Positions 11,316-22,347 of a stretch of 64,000 bases of DNA are shown piece after piece. Origin of the DNA: Nelumbo lutea (lineage: Eukaryota > Streptophyta > Magnoliopsida > Proteales > Nelumbonaceae); NCBI GenBank assembly GCA_022828595.1, contig JAKGHH010000005.1, positions 30,764,193 to 30,828,192 on the forward strand, written 5' to 3'. Below the pieces are notes generated by a model. The model saw only the letters and a program-made list of their open reading frames with translations. It ran no database searches and had not been told where the DNA came from. A program made the translations under genes and the position numbers. Positions within the stretch are counted from its first letter, which is position 1. Every line of letters begins with the position of its first letter.

Positions 11316-11790
11316 GGAGGGTGATTTGAGCACCAGACCCCAGCGAGTTTTGGGAATAAAAATCCTAAAAAAGGGGATGTCATATTTTGGGACTCGTTAC
11401 GTGTTCATGAAAATGACTCTATGAAATCGGATAATAGGGAGGAGGATCGACTCAAGGTAGTTGATGTCAATATTGGAACATCGGAACAGGTTAACGGGGA
11501 GAAGACAACTTCAGTTGATTCAAATATTGAAGTGGATGATGAACTTAACTCAGGAGGAAGAAAGATTACATATTAATGAGTTGAGACGATTTTGTGACAT
11601 AATTCAAAAATGCCTATATATTAAGCGACATACTACTAATAATCAACAAAGTGAAGAATCCCAACATGCTTCAGCAAAGATGAAGATCCGAGATAATGAC
11701 ATGGACACTCAAGACAGAGACTCGAAAAATAGTGAGAGACCAAACAATAATGAAGGAGAGAACACCACCATAGATCAAGGTTTATAATGT
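11316..11790 (+). pseudogene. Unidentified open stretches in two frames, possible broken coding sequence
   Basis: An open stretch of about 86 codons (11316 to the TAA at 11574) contains GDVIFWDSLRVHEND and acidic EVDDELNSGG. It continues after a frame change into a 108-residue frame (11461-11787) with QEEERLHINELRRF and a polar tail rich in N, S, E and D. Composition is protein-like and acidic/polar rather than low-complexity. I cannot assign a family. It could be a decayed TE gag or linker region, a pseudogene exon, or chance. Confidence 0.3.
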
Positions 11791-11879
11791 TACAGAGGAA
11801 GAAGGGTCGCAAGTACAAAGAGGACCTGGGATCAAATAAGCGTTTGGATGATATAATCATTTTTTTTCCATAAAAGCCA

Positions 11880-12380
11880 AAATTAGAATGAATAAATTTG
11901 TCCCATTATATTTTGTAAATATTCATCTTAGGTAAAAAAATTATTTATCCACCTGAGAGAGGAGACATAAATCAAAACTCATGTCATTTTTAGCTCATAA
12001 AAAAAGTACTTTTTTTTACTTGCCCTAACTTGCTTCAAAGCTGTTTTATTTATTACCTAAAAGATTCACGTCCCAAATTTGGTTGATGTTCAATTTTTAC
12101 ATACCCAGATTGCCCTTACTAATTATTTAGCTTTCAATTCTATCGTTATTTCTCCTATTACGTACATACGCATTTGTGTTGCAACCATACTCAACTAGCT
12201 AGTATGGATGAAAAGCCAAACTCAACTGTTTTCCTTAGCAAATCAAATGATCCCTAAATTTTACAAAATATTAGTGAAGGGTGGAATAAATAACTTGACC
12301 CCTAATTATAAGGGGCGTGAGTAAGTTAATAGGTAAACCCAAAGGAGCATTTGAAGAAATCCAAAGAGAGGCATAACTAA
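11880..12380. other. Intergenic DNA, no feature recognised
   Basis: No coding frame or repeat structure that I can support. Confidence 0.4.
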
Positions 12381-12526
12381 GAACTCATTTGGATAAGTTT
12401 TTGCTTTAAGTTCTGGGCTGTTGGAAGCAAAAATGAGCTAAAAAAATGTGTTGAGTGTTTTATAAGAATTGCTTTGTGCTTTTGGACTTTGAAAACATAA
12501 ATCCTGGACCTTATCCAAATGCAATC
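12381..12526. mobile_element. Tourist-like (PIF/Harbinger) MITE with TAA duplication
   Basis: The ends are 'gaactcatttggataag' (12381-12397) and, reversed, 'gattgcatttggataag' (12510-12526), with 'taa' on both sides (12378-12380, 12527-12529). A 146-bp non-coding element with a 3-bp TWA duplication fits the Tourist MITE pattern. Confidence 0.6.
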
Positions 12527-13254
12527 TAATTTATCTTAATAATAATTTCTATCTTTTTTTCTCCCTTTACCCTTTTTTTCCCTTTTCTTGTTTAAAAGCA
12601 TTTATCACTTTCAGACAATAATTCATGACTTTGGAATTGTCAGGTGCTTAGAATTAATCAGGATATAAATTGTGGTTTTTATTATTGTTTGACTTTTCGA
12701 TAAGAAAGGACGCAGTGTATCGTTATTCATGCAACTTTTGAGAAAACTTTTAAGAGAGATTTTGAAATCAGTTACAGAATCATAAAAGCAGGCCCCGCAA
12801 TCCTCACAAAGGTCTTATTCTTGGCACCAATATATTTATCTAGGATTTCAATTCCGCGCTCCTTGAAAGCCTGTTTTCCCAACTCAATATTTTCTTTAAT
12901 CTTTAACTAACAAATATTATTGAAATGAAACTCATCCAATTATCAGTAAGAGAGTCCATGTGTTAATAAATATTTGCAACACGTTAAATCAAGATTTTAA
13001 TTTTCATTGGTTTATATTTCATAAAATGTACTTTTTCATTTTTATGATTTATTTACTAGTTATCAAGATTTCAACAATGTATAAAATGTCAACTTTGATA
13101 TGTTTCATAAAATGTACATTCGATCCCAAGTCTTAGCTACAATCAGCAGGAGTACTTACCAACCAGTTGGTTGGCACCTACCATGGTGCAATTCTTGCAT
13201 CATAGATTTTGCCTTCTTATAAATCCTCAAATAGCCTTCAACTGCTAGAGATTT

Positions 13255-13362
13255 TGCAAGATTTTGGTAGAGGAGACCTGGGATCAAATCCCACCTGCAC
13301 CAGGGTTGGGGGATGGGCTTCTCACCCCATGCCCCCCCCCCCCCTTCAAAAAAAAAAAAAGA
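13255..13362 (+). mobile_element. 5'-truncated SINE-like element with C/A-rich tail
   Basis: 'gggatcaaatccc' (about 13280) resembles a polymerase III B box. It is followed by 'cacctgcaccagg', a 14-C run and a 12-A tail ending near 13361. Imperfect direct repeats flank it: 'tgctagagatttt' at about 13242 and 'tgccagagatctta' at about 13366. The A box is weak or lost. It lies about 370 bases downstream of the pectin methylesterase stop. Frames across the homopolymers (13209-13516) are not genes. Confidence 0.45.
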
Positions 13363-13732
13363 AATTGCCAGAGATCTTATTAGCCAACATATCCGTGATC
13401 AACTATTTTACAACTACTTTGTTTATTACATGATCACCAACATTAATCACCCAATATTTTCTATAATATCACAAAAAAATAAATTCAAAACACAAGCCTG
13501 TATATTCTACTTATAAGAAGATTATTTATTTATATTTATCTATATTACACTTCATAATCATTTATATTTTTTTTCTATATCTTTGTTTCTATATTACAAT
13601 TACAATATATGAGAATATAATTCTCCCCACCACTCCCTATTTCAAATGGTGTGTTTGTGGAATTGATTAATGACAAGCAGTTCTGATTGCCTTATTCTAA
13701 ATAATCACCCTTGATCCAAACTGGTTCAACTT

Positions 13733-16700
13733 TTAACCTAGGCCGGCATCAAAGTTTACTCCAGTAGAAGGCAGCCATGAATTTCCACCAATGAAATTGG
13801 CCACTGTAAATTTTGTAGCCTCATCAGCGCCAATGACATGATAACCAGGCCATTGAACCCTGTTAGAAGTTCCAGCTGCTGGCCCTAAATTGTTGTATTC
13901 TGCAAAATAAAGCGTCTTAAGAGCAAAATTTCCAGACCATTCAATCCAACCTCTTGGTGCAATAACATCATCAATGTAGGATTGCATGACCACAGCTCTT
14001 GAATACTCTTTCCATGGTCTTCCTAGATACGAGCTGGAGGAATGCTTGACGGAAGCAAAGTCAGAAGCCACTGAAATTTTACAGTTTTGGATGGAGAAGC
14101 CAGTGTTCTGGCCTGGGTCAGACCTTCCATTTGCTAGGATTACGTTATAAGACCCAGAATGTCGACGTAGAGCCAGAAAGCAATTCTGGAAGACAGCAAT
14201 GGCGTTGCCGAAGATGAAATCAACTGTGCCGTAGATGTCACATTCCCTGTAGAATTGGCGTAGAGCGTGTGCATAGAGTGTGTCTTGGTAGCCTGCAATA
14301 CTGCATCTATAGAGTACAGAACGATCAGAAACAACGTTCAGAGCCACGGCTTGTTGGGCTTGTGGACCTGCTGTATTTTGAAACCCTATGTCTCGAGCCA
14401 TGAATCCATCGCCAGTAATTGCTGCTTAGCACAAAACTCATCACATCAGAACTTTACTGAAATACTATTAAAATGATCCACAACACTGCTCATGTATATA
14501 TTACAATCAGATCAAGAAGGGAAGGAGGCTTTTAGCTAGAAAATCCTACATACCCTTGTTTAATTTCTTTCAGTTTCAATTTGTAGATACCCTCAGAAGC
14601 TCTTATTTTGGCCACTTGGTTAGGAGGTTTAACCTAAAATTTGCCTCCAACTTGGAGCAACAAGAGGCAAGTGTGAAGCCCTTTTGAGCCCCACACTTTC
14701 TTGCCACGTGGAGATTTCTAGCTAGCTTCATGAAACCACAGGTTAAAGGATTAATCCAACATCAATTGAATAATCATAGTCTATTTTGTCTCTCTTGTTT
14801 TGATATATAATAATTCAATTAGGCTGTGTGTTTGGTTTTGAAAGAAAAGGTAGGGCCAAGTTTCCCTACCTTTTCCTTCCTTTCCCTATCTTTTCTTTCA
14901 AACCAAACACAGCACAGCAGATTGGTTGGGATTTACTTAACAATTAATGCACCACCCCAATAGTTAAGTATGAATCGCCATATCCACAAATTTTTAGATG
15001 TTTGACAGGACCATCCATTAATGGAGGGACCATGGATTATTCTTCAATAAGCCTAACTAAAACACCGAGATAACAGCTCCACACTTTCACACGAGAATCC
15101 ACTATTCATGTATAAAGAGGATGAAGTAGTAGGGATAATATGAATGGTCTAGCCCGTAATTTGCAATCTAATCACAGTGATTTGTGTCCATTAATTTTTT
15201 CCATGTCAACTTCATACATACCCCACCATTTGCTAATTGAAAAAGAGAATGCAAGAAAAAGAACTTCTACTGTCTATTTATTACCAGGGCTTTTGGTCTG
15301 TAGGGGATTCAGAATTTAGTAAAATGCGCAGAAAACATGGTTTTGATTGCTCAAATAAAAGCTAGACCTGTAGTGGAGACACTTTATGATAGAAGAAATT
15401 AGTCTAAATCTCTCAGTTTTCACTGAAAGACATGAATTGTTCAGAAAAGAGATACAGAGACAGACTTGAGCTTTAGCTACTGTAATTTATAGTAATTCAA
15501 CTAAACTAATAATTGGCTATGTCGTCCAACTTTGTAAAAGTGAGGTGGGTCAAATCTTCCCCTCCTTTAATGTAAAACAGCTCAGATGATGGGAAGAATC
15601 TTCCCATGGCATTAATGATGAAATACAGTCTTTGGAAATCCTAGCCAATGGTCAGATTAATCTGTGCCACAAGTTTCTCTCATGTCTTCTATTAATAGCC
15701 CAAACTTGAGGTTAGAAATCCTAGCCAGTGGTCAGATTAAAGTCATCCTTTATGAGAAGTTGAATGATGCAGTGTTAAAAACTTCCAACAACCAATATTA
15801 TTTGTGAAAGAAAAAACTTACAAAAGGTAGAGTCCAGGGCTGATGTGGATCCAGAATTTCTCCTTGGATTGGCCATATATCATACTTGTATATATGTGGT
15901 AGAAATATGGCAGATCATGTATGCAAATTCCCTATATAAACTATTTTTTCTTTATTTTTTTTTTTTATGTTGAAGGGTCTTCTGGTCAATCAAGACCATC
16001 AGGTGATTCACTGGATGGTCTCTATAATCCCTTTAGTCCATATCAGCCACATGGCCCACCTTGCATTAGGGACTTTTGCAATTGATATCAACAGTTTCAG
16101 TATTTACACGTGGCAAATATTTTGAGTGGACGTGGAATCAGTTGATATAAGGTGGGTCAACATCCAAATTTACATTGCCACATGTAAGAGCGAGAGAGAG
16201 AGAGAGATTACCAAAGGTGGCGGATCCCCTCAAGCTGGAGCCACCACCGACACTGTCATCACCGACAATAATGGTCGAATACTTTCCATCTCCTATGAGG
16301 GTAATGCCATCTTTATTAGTGGAAATCGCCTCCTTGTACGTGCCTGACTTCACGTATATCACAAACCTCCCCCCAGAAGCCGCCTCGATCGCCTCCGATA
16401 TGGTCTGGTAATTACCAGAGCCATCTTTCGCCACCACCGCATTGGCTTTTATCTCTGTGCTCTGCAGCAACTTACGATCTCTGGCCGATACCCATTTCGG
16501 GAAATCATCCATCGATGTGAGATGCCGGCTTGAATTATTTCTTGGGTTGCTCAAGAAGCGATTGGCAAGAGCTAATGCATTACTTGTCAGCCGAGACAAG
16601 TAATCCATCGTGCTTGATATTTGATCCACGAGCATGCCTGACAGACCTTCCAAGGAATCTCTGCATGTTTCTTGGAATGTCAAAACAGCACTCAGCCATG

Positions 16701-17198
16701 TTTGGATATTATTCTTTCTTTTTGTTGTGCTGTGAGAGCTTTTGAGAGCTAAAAGAGATTGGTTCAGCCGCTTGAGCGACATGTTCATGAGCTCAAGACA
16801 GTGCCCTGCAGAGTTAAATAGATGAAGAACTTAGTATAAATGAGAAATAAAGAAGAATGCATTAATTCATGCATGGAAGCGCAGATATTGGTAGAGTTAC
16901 TACCTATACCATCATTTGAGTGCTGGGCTTTAAGGCTATCAGTGTCATAGTTTGGATTTGAAGAATCTGGAGTGGGAAACTTGGTTTCATCCATAGACTT
17001 TTTTACAAGAGCAGATACTATATCAATATTCCCATGCCCTAACCCTGAACCTAACATGGTTTCCACACAGAGGTCAGGGTATCTGGTAAAGCTGCACTGG
17101 CTGTGGAGGTTGTCTCCAACGCCCATGCTCCATGCCAAGAATTGTCCCCCTAGTCCCCATATCAACAGGCCAAAGGCAAGCCACTTTTGCCTGCCCAT
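13733..17198 (-). CDS. PME: Type-I pectin methylesterase (pectinesterase/pectinesterase inhibitor), 3 exons
   Basis: Exons on the minus strand are 17198-16904, 16805-16212 and 14421-13733; both introns are GT-AG and the joined frame is 525 codons plus TAA. It removes methyl esters from homogalacturonan in the cell wall. Seen: hydrophobic signal peptide (about 1-28); inhibitor-type prodomain with Cys35, Cys44, Cys101 and Cys146; processing motif RKLL at 209-212; catalytic domain from about 220. Family active-site residues are all present: Gln320 (QAVAL), Gln342-Asp343 (GYQD), Asp364 (DFIFGN), and Arg431 and Trp433 (LGRPW). The GxYxE element is GTYKE (253-257). An in-frame TGA 12 bases upstream of the ATG supports the start. 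Length is normal for the family (about 520-580). Intron 2 sits in the conserved 'SATF' position, while intron 1 splits the prodomain just before the third Cys. No lesion is visible. The exact paralogue is not assigned. Confidence 0.94.
14422..16211 (-). other. Intron 2 of the pectin methylesterase gene, with hairpin and direct repeats
   Basis: This 1790-bp intron splits codon 297. It starts with GTAATC and then a (CT)n tract (16207 down to 16192); its 3' end is 'gctaagcag'. It contains a nested inverted repeat at 14827-14911. The outer arms of about 28 bases begin 'tgtgtttggtttt', and the inner perfect pairing is 'aaaaggtaggg' with 'ccctacctttt'. A 26-bp direct repeat, 'gaaatcctagccartggtca' plus 'gattaa', occurs at 15635-15660 and 15715-15740. 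No coding sequence is visible inside it. Confidence 0.85.
16806..16903 (-). other. Intron 1 of the pectin methylesterase gene
   Basis: A 98-bp intron with donor ATAG|GTAGTA and acceptor CTCTGCAG|GG. Removing it joins ...NDGI to G-HCLELMNMSLK, restoring the third conserved Cys of the inhibitor prodomain in the usual sequence context. Reading through instead would give an abnormal hydrophobic tail and an early stop at 16785. Confidence 0.85.
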
Positions 17199-17320
17199 AA
17201 CAATTAATCAGGAGCAAAAAAAGAATTAAGAGAGATCGATCTACCAAAGTTCTGCTAACACTGCCTTACTGAGCAGACCCACAAGAACATGAGGTGTGAG
17301 AGGTCTATGGGGGATGATGA

Positions 17321-17328
17321 GTTTATAT
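17321..17328 (-). promoter_or_regulatory. TATA-like box upstream of the pectin methylesterase gene
   Basis: The minus strand reads 'ccatataaactc' about 125 bases upstream of the ATG. A transcript starting about 30 bases downstream would have a 5' leader of roughly 90-100 bases. This is inferred from sequence only. Confidence 0.5.
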
Positions 17329-17399
17329 GGAGGGGAGTTCATGGAGTGGGTGTTGTAGAGCATATCCATGTTAGGTCAGAGGTCTATTATCTTCTTCCA

Positions 17400-17879
17400 A
17401 GACAAAATTAGTGTAGTAGTATAGATACCCATGATATATGTGCCTTGTTCATGATCATGTTTTATGGTAGAATCATTCCACAAAATCTAGAATTCACATT
17501 GAGAAAATTTGGTTTCTTTACACAAGTCTGTAATAAGAACTTCCTTTTGTGAGCCAGTACTAGAGTACCTATATCTTTATCTAGAGTTGTACATTTCTAG
17601 TCGTTTATATTTGTATATGCCTTCTGATACCAAACCATCTTCTTTTTTTATCTTTCTCTATCTAACCATTCCTTATACAGTAGCATATTAATATATGTTT
17701 GAATCATTTTGAATTTCATCTAAATGTAAAAATACCTTACACAGTTACTTGGATCAATCCCACCCACATGTATATATGCGCAATCTCAATAAGGACCATT
17801 AATTCAATCTGTCACTTGCCAGATTTTAATTAAAGTCCCCACTTATTTACTTGTGAAATAATAAATATATGGAAAAGTA
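17400..17879. other. Distal upstream region of the pectin methylesterase gene
   Basis: AT-rich DNA without a recognisable repeat or gene. It probably includes more of the promoter. I cannot name a specific cis-element with confidence. Confidence 0.35.
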
Positions 17880-18500
17880 TGGATAGGCCCAATTCCATTA
17901 CAAGTTTATAAATATTTAAAATGTCAAAAACTCTATTTTATACATTAATTCCCGCCTGTAAATTGACATCTATTTTCAACTAATACCTATCCTAATTATA
18001 CTTTGGCCTAAAAATTTTAATTCTGGATTGAACGGTCATTCTCCCAAAATATATTCGGTCAATAAAACATCGACTCTCTTTTTTATCTTTTTTTTTTTGT
18101 TTTTATGTTTCTAGTATGTTCCAACATTAATAATAACTTTATTTTTTTTAGCTTTATCTGCTTTATATTGGGTTAAACTATTTGACACAGACGTTTGAAC
18201 TGCTAACCGGACGGACGAACTAGTGATCCCATTTATGGGTAAGATTTAAAAAAGCACCTTTAAAAAAATACTTTAAAAACAAAATGGGACAAAATCAAAG
18301 TTCAAATAAAAAGTGATGTGAGTTAAAGTTGAGGAATGCTAAGGAAAAAGTAGATATAAATTCTTTTGGGAGAATGACCAATCAGCCCATATCAGAATTT
18401 TATATAGCCAAAGTAAATACATGGGGAATGCATCCTGACGGTGAATTGATGCCAAATTCATGGGCAGGGTGTGATTTCTAAGAGAGAGGGCTATTAGTAG
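17880..18500. repeat. Long imperfect inverted repeat
   Basis: The left arm (17905-18060, with 'tactttggcctaaaaatttt' and 'gaacggtcattctcccaaaa') matches the reverse complement of the right arm (18345-18480). The right arm reads in reverse 'tactttggctatataaaatt' and 'ggtcattctcccaaaag'. The arms are roughly 130-160 bp around a spacer of about 280 bp. This is consistent with a decayed DNA element carrying long terminal repeats. A third, single copy lies at 1495-1660. Confidence 0.5.
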
Positions 18501-18519
18501 GGGGGGGGCTGGAATTCAG

Positions 18520-18930
18520 AATTATGCATCGTGTGTATCAGTACTTGTTCGATTTTTTTTTTTCTTCTATCAACTTTTTTTTTTTTTTTTTTTATGGCAA
18601 AGTAGGCTCTTATGCAGCATGCATGGGCCTCATTTCATTGAAAACATTTTGGATGAATTTTATACTAGCGGAGGGCCCTTGATTTGCAGGGACTGGATTG
18701 GAATTGTAATATTGGTATTTATTATATTAGAAAAGACAATGGTTTCTTAGTTAGAAACTTTCATATAAGTATTCAAGTTTTGAAATTCATATAAAGACTT
18801 AAAAGATATCATCATGTACTCGTTTTTTTAAATATTGCTTCAGCAAAACATCTTATATAAAAGGGCACAATCATACAATGATAGTTCTAAGTTTTACTTT
18901 ATATTTGTCCTTTGTTTTACATCGAGAACT
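18520..18930. other. AT-rich intergenic DNA, no feature
   Basis: Contains T-runs (about 18549-18595) and nothing else that I can support. Confidence 0.4.
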
Positions 18931-20470
18931 CCCAGTTGAATCGGATGGTAGGATTGTTTGGCCCGGGAACCGTCCAAGCAACTGATTCCGTTTTACCCCA
19001 AACTTGGTCCCTAGCAAAAAGTCGTTGAATCAATCAACGACCCGTTGACCCATTCAACGGTTTTTGGCTATCTTTTATTTTTATTTATTTTTTTAATTTT
19101 TAATTTTTGTTGTCAGAATGGGCCATCCATTCTACCTGGATGGTCATGGGAAGGGTGGACATTACAAGGGATTTCAAAATCTTGAAAGACAAATGTAAAG
19201 TGACCTTAAACATAGAAAAAAAATGGCAGTAAATCCACCAAACTAGAAAAACCAAGGAAAAAATCAGAAAATCAAGTACAAAGTTTCACTTTGAGATGGA
19301 GCTAAACATACATGCAATCAAAGAAAGAGACAAAGCAAATCATCTTGTAAAAAAATAAAAAAAACATTGTACAAGAAAATCCAAAGAAAAAATAAAAGGC
19401 AAGAAATAAAATGATGGTAAACCCTAGACCGTTTTGAAGGATCTTGAAGAAGAAGACCAAATGCAAAAAAAAGTAGAAAATGAAAAAAAAATGAACATAC
19501 TGCACACGCTTGAATAAAGCCCACAGTAGAAGAAACCTTTGAATAGTGAAAATCCAAAAGCATAAAAAACCATGGTTTTTGAACCATCGTTGACCCGGAT
19601 GGATGAACATTTTGGCCTGGGAACTGTCTAAGCAACTGGTTTCGTTTTACCCCAACCCTGGTCCCTAGCCAAAAACCATTGAATCGGTCAATGACCCATT
19701 GACTCGAGCGATCGAACCATCGACCCATTGACCCGTTCAATGGTTTTTGGCCAATTTTTTATTGTTTTAATTGGGAACTATTCAGGCAACCGATTTCGTT
19801 TTATCCAAATCCCAGTCCCTAGTAAAAAACCATTGAATCGGTCAATGACCCATTGACTTGGGCGGTTGAACCGTTGACCCATTGATCCGTTCAATGGTTT
19901 TTGGCCATTATTTTATTTTTGTTGTTAGAACGGGCCATCCGTTCGAATCAGACAAAGTGCCATTTTTTTAATTGGGAACCATCCAAGAAACTGATTCCGT
20001 TTTACTCCAATCCTGGTCTTTGGCCAAAAACCGTTGAATCGGTCAACGGCCCATTGATTCGAGCGGTCAAACCATCGACCCGTGGACCCGTTCAATGGTT
20101 TTTGGTCATTTTTTTTTATTTTTTTATTTTTATTGTTAGAACAGGCTGTCCGTTCGAACCAGACTATTGAACTGTTGACCCAAAAACCGGTGGCCAGAAT
20201 GGTTCCATTTTCGGGTCGTATGAGTTACACGCTTTAATGACATAACATGTATGATACTACTCAATGGACCTCACACATTCAATTTTTTGCCTATAATTTC
20301 TGTTGTCAGAACGAGATGTCTATTCGAACAAGATGATCAAACTATCAACCCAAAAGCCGGTGGCCAGAATGGTTACATAATTTTTTACTTGTAAATTTTT
20401 GTCGTCAAAATGAGATGTCCGTTCAAACAGGATGATCGAATCGTCGGCCCAAAAACCGATGACAGATAAA
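18931..20470 (+). repeat. Cluster of four to six diverged copies of a GC-richer repeat
   Basis: A unit with 'gggaacyrtccaagcaac', 'ccgttttaccccaa', 'gttgaatcggtcaacg', 'acccgttcaatggtttttgg' and 'tgttagaacgggccatccg' recurs in the same orientation near 18950, 19612, 19772 and 19970. Partial copies near 20300 and 20400 end in 'ccggtggccagaatggtt'. A spacer of about 420 bp (19140-19560) of A-rich DNA separates the first two. The same words occur at 46580-46850 and 47213-47320, in elements with MULE-like ends. Frames here (19302-19740, 19901-20170) are repeat artefacts. Confidence 0.6.
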
Positions 20471-20967
20471 AAGGAAATCTATTGTCATTTGGCGAAAGGG
20501 GAGAAATGGGGGCGGTAGGACTAGAAGAAAGATAGGGGTGGGGAGCAGTTGGATAAGAAAGAGAATTTGAGAGAAGAGGGTGGAAGAGTCACACGTTGGA
20601 ACAGATATCACGTGCGTAAACAATGAAGAACCTCGCACGCACACTTTATGGTCACTCGCGGAGATACCATTTACTCAACGTAAAGGCTGCCGCGAATCCA
20701 TGCTTTGTATCAATAGATATATAGATACAAAGCGACCCTTCCATTAGTTTTGAACAGACGGATGTGTATTAAATTATAAATTTAACCTTATATCTCCATT
20801 TAGACATATAATTGATGATGATGATGAAAGTACAAAAATATCAATAAAAAAGCAAAAATAATCAAGAGATTTGATGAGAAAAATATAGAGAGAGGAGATC
20901 GGCATGGATTTCGTTCAAAGAAAGTTTCTCTCTTCTTATTTTAATTTTTCATTTTGCTATTAATCTT
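20471..20967. other. Intergenic DNA, no gene recognised
   Basis: Mixed-composition sequence. The minus frame at 20423-20644 overlaps the repeat cluster and has no family features. Confidence 0.35.
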
Positions 20968-20969
20968 AG

Positions 20970-21094
20970 GCTGCATTTGACATTTCTTATTTAAGGATTT
21001 ATCTCCCTTTTGCAGTTAAAATATGCCTATAAGCATCAAATTTTTAACTATAAAAAGAAGATAATTCCTTAAAATAAGAAATGCCAAATGCAGC
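20970..21094. mobile_element. Tourist-like MITE with TTA duplication
   Basis: The ends 'ggctgcatttgacatttctt' (from 20970) and, reversed, 'agctgcatttggcatttctt' form inverted arms of about 30 bp extending through 'atttaaggatt'. 'tta' sits directly outside both ends. The element is non-coding, about 125 bp. Confidence 0.6.
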
Positions 21095-22340
21095 TTTAAT
21101 TTCAAACTAAAAATCTGATAACGCAAGGGGTCAATTTGCATAATTTATTGGAAAAGTAGAGGGATAAGGTGGTGAAAGTTAATTATGGAGGAGGTTAAAG
21201 TAATTTACCCGTCTGTATTGGTATGGCTTTGGGCCCTTGAAATGCTATACACTAGGCCTGATTAGTGGGTTAACGGGGTTGAGATGACAAGAACACCACA
21301 TGGGGCCATAGGCATTAACAAAGTTTAAAGTTTAATATGCCAACTAATCACATAGGCTATAGTCATTGCTGGTATAGATATAAAGTTCTTGAACCTCATA
21401 AAAATAAAAATAAAAGGCAAATTGCTGAAATCTCCCCTAAAGTTTTTGACCCTTGTTAAAACTTACTCTGAAGTTCAATAATTGCAATCACTTCCTCTAA
21501 ACTTTTTGACATAGTTGCAATTAAGTAGATCCCTTCTCTTAAAATCCTTTAACAAGAGGCACACACAGAAATGTTCAAAATACCCATGCAGTTACTATCC
21601 CACCTCTCTAATCTCATTTCTAAGATTGATTTATTTTCCAAATTTTTCCTTCATATCAATCATTCAAAGGTAAATCTACAACTCAATTTAAACTTTCTTT
21701 TTTTTTTGTTCATTAAATTTATATTATTTTCTCTGTAGGAATCAGCGCAAATAATAATTGTATAGGTATTTTGGACATTTCCATCCCTCTTATTTGATGA
21801 CTTTAACAGATGAGGCCTACTTACAACTATATCAAAAAATTCTGAAGATGCCGACTAACCACCTTGACTACACCACAATCATTTGGCATAGATATAAACA
21901 TTTGGAATCTCATCTATAATGTATAAGATTGATACCTTTCTTGGTTTCCGTACATGTCATAAAAGTTAAATCACAGCGTCATCAATGCTATTTTAAAGTC
22001 CATTCTTGCCTTGATTTTGATTCAGGTCATAAAAGTTAATTTTAAGTATATAATTTCAATTTATAAATTAACCTCTATATATATTTATATCTTTTTAACC
22101 TTTTATCATTACTTGTGCATTCAAATGCATACCATTGCATTAATCAAGATTGACATACTCTTTACCATCAGAAAAGGGAATAATAAGTTTCAGTTGGATT
22201 AATTTATAGTCGTCTAAAGAGGACGACTAGTCTATGACAAAATTTCAATTTTTGGTGGATAGGAGTACTTTTATTAATTAAAGAGTTAATGCCATTAACA
22301 AAATTTCATTGCATTCAAGACTATATAGCATCACTTTAGA
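21095..22340. other. Intergenic DNA, no gene recognised
   Basis: The stretch at 21420-21540 ('ttgctgaaatctcccctaaa', 'cttcctctaaactttttgac') contains two loosely similar phrases and could be an old repeat. I see no coding features. The frame at 22011-22202 is AT-rich noise. Confidence 0.35.
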
Positions 22341-22347
22341 TTAATAG

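Noticed and set aside
16126..16411. Plus frames opposite the pectin methylesterase exon 2 as an antisense gene
   Set aside because: They are shadows of a conserved coding exon and end at intron boundaries without their own signals.
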